This document shows, piece after piece, positions 8,805-17,304 of a stretch of DNA of 64,000 nt. Numbering within the stretch: position 1 is the first letter of the stretch; each line of letters begins with the position of its first letter. The translations under genes were made by a program, and so were the position numbers. The notes under the pieces are model-generated. The model saw only the letters and a list, made by a program, of their open reading frames with translations, was not told the DNA's origin and made no database searches. The DNA is taken from contig NZ_JALMEW010000004.1 of NCBI RefSeq assembly GCF_023094245.1, forward strand, positions 62,001 to 126,000. Direction: 5' to 3'. This stretch comes from Halomonas getboli. GTDB taxonomy: Bacteria > Pseudomonadota > Gammaproteobacteria > Pseudomonadales > Halomonadaceae.

Positions 8805-11471
8805 TCAAAGTCGCAGCGAGACGGTGACGGTCTCCGCGTCGCCGTCGCGGGCATCGGCGGTGAAGCCCAGCTCCTCGGCCATCTTCCGCATGGCGTGATT
8901 GACGCGCAGGATATCGGCGAATAGCTCGCGCACGCCCATCTCGCGGGCGTAGTCGATCAGCCGCTGCATCATCCGGTAGCCGAGCCCGGTGCCCTTCATG
9001 TCGCTGCGCACCATGATCGCGAACTCGGCGCGCTCCTTGTCCGGGTCGGCCGACAGCCGCACGACCCCGGCGATCGCCGCCTCCCCTTCCGGGATCGCCA
9101 CGAAGGCCATCTCACGGTCGTAGTCGATCTGCGTCAGCCGGGCGGCGAAGGCGTGATCGAACTGACGGATGGCGGCGAAGAAGCGAAGCCGCACGTCGTC
9201 GGCCGAGGAATGGCGCAGCATCTCGACCAGCGCGGCCTCGTCCTCGGGTCGGATCGGCCGCAGGCAGTAGCGCGTGCCGCTTCGGGTCTCGATGAACTCC
9301 TCGAGCTGCTGCGGATAAGGCCGGATCGCTATCGGCGGACGCGCCTCGCCGGCCGGGCGGATCACGATCCGTGCGTCCAGCGCCATCACCCCGTCGGCGT
9401 CGGCCAGCAGCGGGTTGATGTCGAGCTCGGCCACGCTGTCCAGATCGCTGACCAGCTGGGAGAGCTTCACCAGCGCCAGCGTCAGCGCCTCGAGGTCCAC
9501 CGCCGGGCGGTCGCGATAGCCGTGCAGCAGCCGCGAGACCCGGGTCGACTCGATCATGTCGCGGGCCAGCAGTGGGTTGAGCGGCGGCAGGCCGATCACC
9601 CGGTCGCCGATCACCTCCACCGCCGTGCCGCCCTGGCCGAACATCAGGATCGGTCCGAACACCGGGTCCTCGGCGATGCCGAGGATCAGCTCGTGGGCGC
9701 CGGGGCGGCGGATCATCGGCTGCACGTTGAAGCCGTCCAGCCGCGCCTCCGGGGCCTTTTGGCGGATCGCGGCCAGCATGTCCTCGGCGGCCCGGGTCAC
9801 CGCCTCCGGCGAGGCCAGGTTCAACTGCACGCCGCCGACGTCGGACTTGTGCGAGATGTCCCGCGAAACGATCTTCAGCGCCACCGGCAGGCCCAGCGCC
9901 TTGGCCGCCTCGCCGGCCTCCGCTGGTGTGGCCACCCGGCGCGCGGGCACGGTGGGAATGTCGTAGGCGGCGAGCACCTCCGCCGCCTCGGGCTCGGTCA
10001 GCACCCGTCGGCCCTCGGCGCGCACGGTCTCGATGACCGCCTCGGCGCGGGCCCGGTCGGGGCTCACGCGCCTGGTGACCGCCGGCGGCGTGGCCATCAG
10101 CGCCTGCTGGCTGCGCCAGTACTGATGCAGGTGCCAGAAGGCACGAATGGCCTGCTCCGGCGTCTCGTAGGTGGGTATCTGGTGCTCGGCGAACAGGCGC
10201 CGCGCCGCCGTCGGCGTGGCGTCGCCCAACCAGCAGGTCAGGGTCGGCGGATGGCGCGGGCCGAGCGACTCGACCACCGCGCGGGCCGCGTCCAGGCGGT
10301 CGGCCACTGCCGTCGGGCAGTTGATCACCAGCAGCGCGTTGGCGTCGCCTCCGTCGTGCAGCGCCTCGAGGGCCTGGGCGTAGCGCGCCCCCGGCGCGTC
10401 GCCGAGGATGTCGAGCGGATTGCCCCGCGACCAGGCCTGGGGCAGCACGGCGTCCAGCCGCGTCAGGGTCGGCTCGGAGAGCTCGGCCAACTGGCCGTGC
10501 AGACCCTCCAGCGCGTCCGCCGCCAGCACGCCGATGCCGCCGCCGTTGGTGAGAATGACCAGCCGGTCGCCCTTGATGCGGATGCCGGTGGCCAGGGTTC
10601 CCGCGGCCTGGAACAGCTCGTCCAGGGAGTCGACCCGCAGCATGCCCGCACGGCGGAAGGCCGCGTCGTAGACCGCATCGGAGCCGGCCAGCGCGCCGGT
10701 GTGCGACAGCGCCGCCTTGGCGCCGGCGGCGCTGCGCCCGGCCTTGACCACCACCACCGGCTTGTTGCGCGAGGCGGTGCGCGCCGCCGAGAGGAACTTG
10801 CGCACGTCGGTGATCGCCTCGACGTAGAGCAGGATGGCCCGCGTCTTGGGGTCGAGGGCCAGGTAGTCGAGCATGTCGCCGAAATCGACGTCGCTCATCG
10901 CCCCCAGCGAGACCACGTGGGAGAAGCCGATGTTACGGGTCTTGGCCCAGTCGAGAATCGCGGTGGCCACCGCGCCGGACTGGGTGATGAAGGCCAGCTC
11001 CCCCGGCGGCGGCGTGAGATGGGCGAAGCTGGCGTTGATGCCGCGGTGCGGCGCCAGGATGCCCAGGCAGTTGGGCCCGACGATGCGCATCAGATAGGGC
11101 CGGGCGGCCTCCAGCACCGCCTGCTCCAGCGCCTGGCCCTCGGCGTGGCCGCCCTCGCCGAAGCCCGCCGTGATCACCACCGCCGCGCGGCAGCCGCGCT
11201 CGCCCAATTCATGCACCAGGCCCGGCACGCTCTGCGGCGGCGTGGCGATGATCGCCAGGTCCGGCGCCAGCGGCAGTTCGGCGACGCTGTGGTAGTTGAG
11301 GCTCGAGCGAATCGCCCGCTCGTGCGGGTTCACAGTCAGGATCGGCCCCTCGAACCCCGACGAATACAGGTTCTCGGCCAGCACCGCGCCCACCGACCCC
11401 GGCCGGTTGCTGGCCCCGATCAGGGCGATGGAAGACGGGTGGAACAGCGCATCCAGGTTGCGAATCGACAT
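8805..11471 (-). CDS. patZ: Protein lysine acetyltransferase Pat/PatZ (acyl-CoA synthetase-like plus GNAT)
   Basis: This 888-residue protein matches the length and architecture of E. coli PatZ (YfiQ). An NDP-forming acyl-CoA synthetase region occupies about residues 1-690 (LFHPSSIALIGASNRPGSVG opens the CoA-binding domain; RIVGPNCLGI and the ATP-grasp LPVALKIVSRDISHKSDVGG follow). A GNAT acetyltransferase domain lies at about 735-888, with GTGLGYRMMQRLI as the acetyl-CoA loop. Known members acetylate acetyl-CoA synthetase and other enzymes. The frame opens 26 codons earlier, but I chose the ATG of MSIRNLDALFHP because GGAG lies eight bases before it and PatZ begins there. Monocistronic. Confidence 0.92.
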   Translation of the reverse strand: MSIRNLDALFHPSSIALIGASNRPGSVGAVLAENLYSSGFEGPILTVNPHERAIRSSLNYHSVAELPLAPDLAIIATPPQSVPGLVHELGERGCRAAVVITAGFGEGGHAEGQALEQAVLEAARPYLMRIVGPNCLGILAPHRGINASFAHLTPPPGELAFITQSGAVATAILDWAKTRNIGFSHVVSLGAMSDVDFGDMLDYLALDPKTRAILLYVEAITDVRKFLSAARTASRNKPVVVVKAGRSAAGAKAALSHTGALAGSDAVYDAAFRRAGMLRVDSLDELFQAAGTLATGIRIKGDRLVILTNGGGIGVLAADALEGLHGQLAELSEPTLTRLDAVLPQAWSRGNPLDILGDAPGARYAQALEALHDGGDANALLVINCPTAVADRLDAARAVVESLGPRHPPTLTCWLGDATPTAARRLFAEHQIPTYETPEQAIRAFWHLHQYWRSQQALMATPPAVTRRVSPDRARAEAVIETVRAEGRRVLTEPEAAEVLAAYDIPTVPARRVATPAEAGEAAKALGLPVALKIVSRDISHKSDVGGVQLNLASPEAVTRAAEDMLAAIRQKAPEARLDGFNVQPMIRRPGAHELILGIAEDPVFGPILMFGQGGTAVEVIGDRVIGLPPLNPLLARDMIESTRVSRLLHGYRDRPAVDLEALTLALVKLSQLVSDLDSVAELDINPLLADADGVMALDARIVIRPAGEARPPIAIRPYPQQLEEFIETRSGTRYCLRPIRPEDEAALVEMLRHSSADDVRLRFFAAIRQFDHAFAARLTQIDYDREMAFVAIPEGEAAIAGVVRLSADPDKERAEFAIMVRSDMKGTGLGYRMMQRLIDYAREMGVRELFADILRVNHAMRKMAEELGFTADARDGDAETVTVSLRL

Positions 11472-11678
11472 CGATATCTCCGCTCGGTCGGCGATGGGCC
11501 CGGGCGCCGAGTGCACGCCACGGAATGCGCCCGCCGGGCGGCGGGCCATCCCCGAGTATAGGAAGCGCCGACGGCGGCGAGATGACGAAGGTCAAGCGGA
11601 GGGTGTAGCGGAGAGACGCCGCAGTAACAACGAGAAGCTTCTAAAGCGCCGGAGTCATGAACCCGAGGACTTCGAGGA

Positions 11679-11755
<77 letters not shown>

Positions 11756-11832
11756 TTATCAGCGGCTGCGTATGATAGCGAAAGCCGCCGGCCGAGGCCA
11801 GCGGCTGCCGGGTCGAATCTGGCGTCGGCGCG

Positions 11833-12870
11833 TCACACCAGGCCGAGCACGGTGTAGGGCGCTTCGCAGGCATGGCGTTCGTCTCGCTCGTCGACGCTAC
11901 CGAGCGCGAGGTTGCGGTCGTTGTCGTAGGCGACGAACAGCCGCTCGCGATCGAGCACGGCCAGGCCCTCGGCCTTGTGCTCGAACTCCAGCGGTTCGCC
12001 CTCGGGCGTGGTCACCAGCCTCGGCGTCACGCCGTCGCGGAACTCCTCCAGGCTCAGCTCCCACAGATAGCCACCGATGCGCTCCTCGCCGCCCTCTTCG
12101 ACCTCGAAGCTGGTCAGCAGGTAGAGCCGGGCGTGATAGGGATCGTACTCCAGGCTCGAGAGCCCGCACGCGAAGCGCACGCCGTCCTGCTCGTGGGGCA
12201 CGAAACGGAAGTGCTCGCGCAGGGCGTCGACGAACTCGATGTTGCCGCTTTCGGTGATCTGGTAGTGAGCACCCACCACGCGGCTGACGTACTCGAAGTC
12301 GTCGTGGGCGTTGCCCTGCTCGCGCACGCCGAACAGCAGCAGGCCATCGCCACGCTCGCCGGGCACCGTGGCCAGCCCCTCGAGCTTGTAGTAGGGAAAG
12401 CCGATGGCGAGATTGAGCTTGCGGCGCAGCTCCAGCGAGCCCTCCACCCCGTCGCGCGGATCGGGGTCCACCACCTGCACCGCCTCGGGGTGGCCGAGCG
12501 GCCAGATCAGCAGGTGGTTGTAGTCGTTCAGCCCGTGGCCCCGTTCCTCGATGCGGTCGAAGCCGGTCACCGCCAGCACGTGGCGGCCGTCGGTGGTCAG
12601 CGCGAAGTCCTCGTACTTCACCGCCTGCTGCAGCCGCGCGGCGGTGAGATATTCCAGCCGCGTGTCGTCGGGGCCCTCGGGCGTCAGCGGCAGGGCGAAC
12701 ACCGCGGAGCGCTCGTCGCCGGGCACCGGCTTGTCGCTGGCCATCAACAGCCGCTCGCCGTCGTACAGCACGGCGGAGATCTCGGTGTTGACGAGCTCGC
12801 CGGCCTCGTCGCGCAGGCCGGCGGGGAAGCAGTGGATCGTGCCTTGCTGAAGAATCCGGGCGTGGGCCAT
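11833..12870 (-). CDS. Conserved hypothetical protein, possible beta-propeller
   Basis: This is a 345-residue soluble, acidic protein without signal peptide or membrane helix. I do not recognise the family with certainty. It is rich in short repeats of the form LxLLTSFEVEEGG, LLLFGVREQGN and RLFVAYDNDRNLAL, spaced 40-60 residues apart, which suggests a propeller-like lactonase or DUF3616-type fold. The start MAHARILQQG is well placed near GGAGAT. It stands alone, with the tRNA on one side and the siderophore operon divergent on the other; no function is proposed. Confidence 0.65.
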   Translation of the reverse strand: MAHARILQQGTIHCFPAGLRDEAGELVNTEISAVLYDGERLLMASDKPVPGDERSAVFALPLTPEGPDDTRLEYLTAARLQQAVKYEDFALTTDGRHVLAVTGFDRIEERGHGLNDYNHLLIWPLGHPEAVQVVDPDPRDGVEGSLELRRKLNLAIGFPYYKLEGLATVPGERGDGLLLFGVREQGNAHDDFEYVSRVVGAHYQITESGNIEFVDALREHFRFVPHEQDGVRFACGLSSLEYDPYHARLYLLTSFEVEEGGEERIGGYLWELSLEEFRDGVTPRLVTTPEGEPLEFEHKAEGLAVLDRERLFVAYDNDRNLALGSVDERDERHACEAPYTVLGLV

Positions 12871-13225
12871 GGGTCGATCTCCGTCGGAAAATGTCGAGCC
12901 CGCTCAGACTAGTACGCCCGGCGGGCCGCACGCGATACGACACCGCCCACGCCGGGCCGTCTCCTTCTTCGCTGCGCATTTGCCTGCCCTCTCGCTCCTC
13001 TCTCCTCGCCCCTCTCTCCTCGCCCCTTTCTCCTCTCTCCTTTCTCTTCACCTTATACAAAAAATTCTCATTCGCGGTTCAGTTCTGCGCCTCGCCTGCG
13101 TCATCACTCCTGCACATGCCAATAATGATAAAGATTTTTATTCGCAAGGGAGCATCGTCTCGTGCTCGCGAGGCATCAGGCGCCGGGCCATGTGGGCCCG
13201 GCCAGGCAGACAGAACGAGGTGCCC
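12871..13225. other. Divergent intergenic region upstream of the siderophore operon, with pyrimidine-rich repeat
   Basis: No gene is visible. From about 12959 to 13052 the plus strand is nearly all C and T, and CCTCTCTCCTCGCCCC occurs twice (12997-13012 and 13011-13026, period 14). After it come a weak Fur-like half-site (AATTCTCATT, 13063-13072) and a good Fur box at 13121-13139. The rest contains the start regions of both flanking genes. Confidence 0.5.
13121..13139 (+). promoter_or_regulatory. Fur box upstream of the siderophore biosynthesis operon
   Basis: AATAATGATAAAGATTTTT agrees with the 19-base Fur consensus at 14 positions by hand alignment and lies 87 bases before the decarboxylase start. 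It indicates repression by Fe2+-Fur when iron is replete. Confidence 0.75.
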
Positions 13226-14785
13226 ATGACATCACGGATAGAAGCGCCCGGGCCGCGGCTCGGTACCGAGCCCGCCCCGCTGGCATCCCATCAGCTGTTC
13301 AACGCCCATCACGCCGAGGCCTACTGGCAGCAAGCGACCCGCTGCATCGACCTGGTGCGGCGCAAGGTCGCCGAGGTCGAGCGGCCCTTCACCGGCGCCC
13401 GGCCCGAGGAGCTGCGCGGCCGCTTCGAGGCCATCGACCTCGACGCGCCGCTCGGCGAGCTGCGACCGGCCCTGGAGGAGCTGGAGCACGTCTATCTGGA
13501 CGACGCCGTTTATTTCCATCATCCGCGCTACGTGGCCCACCTGAACTGCCCCGTGGTGCTGCCGGGCGTGCTCGCCGAGGCGATCCTGGCGCCGATCAAT
13601 TCCTCGCTGGACACCTGGGACCAGAGCGCCGGCGGCACCTTCATCGAGCAATCGCTGATCGACTGGACGGCGGAGCGCATCGGCCTCGGCGAGGACGCCG
13701 ACGGCGTGTTCACCAGCGGCGGCACCCAGTCGAACCTGATGGCGCTGATGATCGCCCGCGACCATCATGGTGCCCGCCAGGACCGCCCCGGCGGAAACAA
13801 GCAGCAGGGCCTGCCGGCGGACCATCGGCGGCTGCGCATCCTCGGCTCCGAGCTCAGCCACTTCAGCCTGCAGAAGTCGGCGGCGATCCTCGGGCTCGGC
13901 TACCAGGCGGTGATGCCGGTGGCCACCGACGCGGACTACCGCATGGACCCGCAGGCGCTCAAGGCACGCCTCGAGGAGTGCATCGCCCTCGAGCTGATCC
14001 CGATCGCGGTGGTGGCCACCGCCGGCACCACCGACTTCGGCAGCATCGACCCGCTCGAGGAGATCGCCGCGCTGTGCCGCGAGCACGGCATCTGGCTGCA
14101 CGTCGACGCCGCCTACGGCGGGGGGCTGCTGTGCTCGCGCCGCGAGCGCCACCGCCTGGCCGGCATCGAGCACGCCGACTCGGTCACCGTCGACTACCAC
14201 AAGACCTTCTTCCAGCCGGTGAGCTGCAGCGCCTTCCTGGTGCGCCGCGGCAGCGACCTGCGCCACGTCACCCATCACGCCGACTACCTGAATCCCGAGA
14301 GCCAGGCGCTGGCCGGCACCCCGGACCAGGTCAACAAGAGCCTGCAGACCACCAAGCGCTTCGACGCCCTGAAGCTGTGGATGACGCTGCGCATCATGGG
14401 CGCCGACGCCCTGGGCGAGATGCTCGAGCGGGTCATGGACCTGGCCGGCGAGGCCCACGCGCGGCTGTCCGCCCGGCCGGACATCGAGGTGCTGCTCGAG
14501 CCGCCGCTCAGCACCCTGATCTTCCGCTACCGGCCCGTGGACCTCGACCTGGACGACGCGTCGCTGGACGCCCTCAACGCCCACGCGCGCGCCGCCCTCT
14601 CGCGCCACGGCGAGGGGGTGGTCGCCGCCACCCGGGTGAATGGCCATCGCTACCTGAAGTTCACCCTGCTCAACCCGGAGACCCGCGTCGACGACCTCAC
14701 CGCCATCGTCGAGCGCATCGTCGCCCACGGCCGCGCCTGGTGCGACGGCGCCGCCTCCTCCCCGGCGCACGCCGTCGCCTCCTGA
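13226..14785 (+). CDS. dfoJ: PLP-dependent lysine/diaminobutyrate decarboxylase of siderophore synthesis (DesA/DfoJ-like)
   Basis: This 519-residue group II decarboxylase has the cofactor segments TSGGTQSN (163-170), HVDAAYGG (292-299) and DYHKTFF, in which K326 is the expected PLP Schiff-base lysine. It is the first gene of a four-gene set (decarboxylase, amine N-hydroxylase, exporter, acyltransferase-NIS synthetase), the DesABCD/DfoJAC logic, so lysine to cadaverine is the likely reaction. Sequence alone does not exclude ornithine or 2,4-diaminobutyrate. The ATG follows ACGAGGTGCCC; the frame opens far upstream, but that part is not homologous. A Fur box precedes it. Confidence 0.85.
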   Translation: MTSRIEAPGPRLGTEPAPLASHQLFNAHHAEAYWQQATRCIDLVRRKVAEVERPFTGARPEELRGRFEAIDLDAPLGELRPALEELEHVYLDDAVYFHHPRYVAHLNCPVVLPGVLAEAILAPINSSLDTWDQSAGGTFIEQSLIDWTAERIGLGEDADGVFTSGGTQSNLMALMIARDHHGARQDRPGGNKQQGLPADHRRLRILGSELSHFSLQKSAAILGLGYQAVMPVATDADYRMDPQALKARLEECIALELIPIAVVATAGTTDFGSIDPLEEIAALCREHGIWLHVDAAYGGGLLCSRRERHRLAGIEHADSVTVDYHKTFFQPVSCSAFLVRRGSDLRHVTHHADYLNPESQALAGTPDQVNKSLQTTKRFDALKLWMTLRIMGADALGEMLERVMDLAGEAHARLSARPDIEVLLEPPLSTLIFRYRPVDLDLDDASLDALNAHARAALSRHGEGVVAATRVNGHRYLKFTLLNPETRVDDLTAIVERIVAHGRAWCDGAASSPAHAVAS

Positions 14786-14803
14786 CACTCGCGAGATTTC
14801 CCC

Positions 14804-16132
14804 ATGACCCAGCACGTTCACGACTTCATCGCCATCGGCCTCGGGCCCTTCAACCTGGGGCTGGCCTGCCTGACCGACCCCGTCGAGGAGCTCGACGGGC
14901 TGTTCCTCGAACGCCGCGACGGCTTCGACTGGCACCCCGGCATGCTGCTGGAGGACGCCACCCTGCAGACGCCCTTCCTCGCCGACCTAGTGACCATGGC
15001 CGACCCCACCAGCCGCTTCAGCGTGCTCAACTACCTGAAGCAGCAGGGCCGGCTCTACCACTTCTACATCCGCGAGAGCTTCTTCCTGCTGCGCAACGAG
15101 TACAACCGCTACTGCCAGTGGGCGGTGGCACAGCTCGACAGCGTGCGCTTTTCCACCGAGGTGGAGCGGGTCGAGTTCGATGACGCCAGCGGCCTCTACC
15201 GCGTGAGCTGCCGCGACACCAAGAGCGGTGAGGCCCGCGAGTATCTGGCCCGCCACCTGGTGCTCGGCACCGGCACCGCGCCCTGGCTGCCCGAGGGCTG
15301 CCGCGACGTCGAACCGCGTCCGCTGCACTCCAGCGAGTACCTCGCGCACAAGGCCGAACTGCAGCGCCAGCCGGCGATCACCGTGGTCGGCAGCGGCCAG
15401 AGCGCGGCCGAGATCTACCGCGACCTGCTCGCCGACATCGACCGCTTCGGCTACCGGCTCGACTGGATCACCCGCTCGCCGCGCTTCTTCCCGCTGGAGT
15501 ACACCAAGCTGACCCTGGAGATGACCTCGCCGGACTACATCGACTACTTCCACGCCCTGCCGGAGGCGACGCGCAACGCCCTGACGCAGGAGCAGAAGGG
15601 CCTCTACAAGGGCATCAACGAGGACCTGATCAACGACATCTACGACCTGCGCTATGCCAAGGAGCTGGTCGGCGAGGTGCGCTCGGAGCTGTTCACCAAC
15701 GCCCGTCTCGAGACCTGCCGTTTCGATGCCGAGCGCGGCGAGTACGACCTGACCCTGTGGCACACCGAGCAGCAGCGCCACTATCGCCATCGCACGACGG
15801 CGCTGGTCATGGCCACCGGCTATCGCTACCACATGCCGGACTTCCTGGCGCCGATCGCCTCGCGCATCGCCTTCGACGAGGCCGGGCGCTTCGCGGTGGG
15901 TCGCTTCTACGACATCGACGGCGGCAAGGGCCAGCTGTTCGTGCAGAACGCCGAGCTGCACACCCACAGCCTGGCGGCGCCGGATCTCGGCATGGGCGCC
16001 TACCGCAACGCCTGCCTGATCCGGGCCATGACCGGGAAGGAGATCTACCCGGTGGAGCGACGCATCGCCTACCAGCGCTTCGGCGCGCCCGACGAGGCGG
16101 TGTTCGAACCCGAACGCGCGGAGCCCGCATGA
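14804..16132 (+). CDS. dfoA: Cadaverine/lysine N-hydroxylase (DesB/DfoA/IucD family flavoprotein)
   Basis: This 442-residue flavin monooxygenase has an FAD-binding motif GLGPFNLGLA (12-21), an NADPH-binding motif VVGSGQSAAE (194-203) and the family ATGYRYHMPDF near the C-terminus. It N-hydroxylates a terminal amine using NADPH and O2, making the hydroxamate precursor. It follows the decarboxylase by 18 bases and overlaps the exporter start (ATGA). In desferrioxamine and bisucaberin pathways the substrate is cadaverine; lysine or putrescine are alternatives. Length is normal. Confidence 0.9.
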   Translation: MTQHVHDFIAIGLGPFNLGLACLTDPVEELDGLFLERRDGFDWHPGMLLEDATLQTPFLADLVTMADPTSRFSVLNYLKQQGRLYHFYIRESFFLLRNEYNRYCQWAVAQLDSVRFSTEVERVEFDDASGLYRVSCRDTKSGEAREYLARHLVLGTGTAPWLPEGCRDVEPRPLHSSEYLAHKAELQRQPAITVVGSGQSAAEIYRDLLADIDRFGYRLDWITRSPRFFPLEYTKLTLEMTSPDYIDYFHALPEATRNALTQEQKGLYKGINEDLINDIYDLRYAKELVGEVRSELFTNARLETCRFDAERGEYDLTLWHTEQQRHYRHRTTALVMATGYRYHMPDFLAPIASRIAFDEAGRFAVGRFYDIDGGKGQLFVQNAELHTHSLAAPDLGMGAYRNACLIRAMTGKEIYPVERRIAYQRFGAPDEAVFEPERAEPA

Positions 16133-17301
16133 CCCCGACGCCCTGGCTGGTGGCGGTGACCGCGGTGGCGGTGATCAGCGATGCCATGCTGCTGCCCTTC
16201 TACCCGCAGTTCTTCGCCGCGCGCTTCGGCGTGACGGACCCGTCCCACGTCGGCGCCTACCTGGCGATGAGCTGCCTGGTGGTGCTGGTGGCGCTGCCCG
16301 GCTGGGCGCGCCTAGCGCGCCGGGTCGGCACGCTGCGGCTGCTGCTGGTCACCCAGCTGGTGGCAGGGCTGCTCAGCCTCTCCTGCGCCGTGGTGACCTC
16401 GCTGCCGTGGTTCTGGGGCCTGTCGCTGGCGATGCTGGTGGCCAAGGCCAGCTACCTGCTGGTCTACCCCTACCTGATGCACTTCGAGCCCCAGGATCGC
16501 CACGCGACCCTGATCGGCACCCTCTCGGTGGTGGTGCACGCCGGCGGCATCCTCGGCGCCGTGGTCGGCGGCCTGGTGCTGGAGCACTGGGCCGCGGCCC
16601 AGGTGTTCCGCGTGATGGCGGTGGGCGACGCCCTGCAGGTCGCAGTCTGCGCCTGGCTGATCCGCCGCGGCCGCGCGCCGCATGCGGCCCCCGCCACCGA
16701 GCGGGCGCCGGCCTCCAGCGGCGCCATCCTGCGCCTGGGCCTGGTGATGCTGCTGTTCTACTTCAGCGCCACCCTGGCACGGCCGTTCTTCGCCCGCTAC
16801 TGGGAGCTGGCCTCCGGACTCTCCGGCGAGGTGCTGGCGGGCGCGGTGTTCGCCATCCCCGGCGCCGTGGCGGTGGTCCTGCTGGCGCTCGACCTGCTCG
16901 CGCGCCGCTCCGCCGGACAGGCCATCCTGCTGCCGCTGGCCGTCGGCCTCGCCGGCCTGCTGCTGCAGGCCAGCGGCGAGGTCGCCGCCATCCTGGCCGG
17001 CCGGGTGCTGTTCGGCTGGGCGCTGTTCCGCATCACCGTACGCCTGGAGCTGCGCCTGTTCCGGCTCAGCACGCCCGACCGCTACGCCAGCGACTTCAGC
17101 AAGGTCCACGTCTTCCAGGGCCTCGGCGTGCTCGTGGCCTCCTGGGGCGCCGGCCGCCTGGTCGAGGCCTTCGGGCTGACCGCTCCCTTCCTCGTCGCCG
17201 CGACCGGCCTGGTGCTGTGCGCCCTGGCCTACCGGCGGCTGCTGGCCGGCGCCGAGTCGCGCCCGGCCGTCGCATCCGATTCCGTTTCTGCAAGGACCTG
17301 A
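16129..17301 (+). CDS. MFS transporter, probable siderophore exporter
   Basis: This 390-residue protein has about twelve hydrophobic helices. The loop ARLARRVGTLRLL corresponds to the MFS signature between helices 2 and 3. It starts in the ATGA overlap with the hydroxylase and ends four bases before the synthetase start, so it is embedded in the biosynthesis operon. Export of the finished siderophore to the periplasm or outside is the natural inference; the sequence does not show direction or substrate. Confidence 0.82.
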   Translation: MTPTPWLVAVTAVAVISDAMLLPFYPQFFAARFGVTDPSHVGAYLAMSCLVVLVALPGWARLARRVGTLRLLLVTQLVAGLLSLSCAVVTSLPWFWGLSLAMLVAKASYLLVYPYLMHFEPQDRHATLIGTLSVVVHAGGILGAVVGGLVLEHWAAAQVFRVMAVGDALQVAVCAWLIRRGRAPHAAPATERAPASSGAILRLGLVMLLFYFSATLARPFFARYWELASGLSGEVLAGAVFAIPGAVAVVLLALDLLARRSAGQAILLPLAVGLAGLLLQASGEVAAILAGRVLFGWALFRITVRLELRLFRLSTPDRYASDFSKVHVFQGLGVLVASWGAGRLVEAFGLTAPFLVAATGLVLCALAYRRLLAGAESRPAVASDSVSART

Positions 17302-17304
17302 TCC

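Noticed and set aside
9153..11561. An 802-codon plus-strand frame across the pat gene
   Set aside because: It is a mirror of the Pat/PatZ reading frame with no start signal or recognisable protein.
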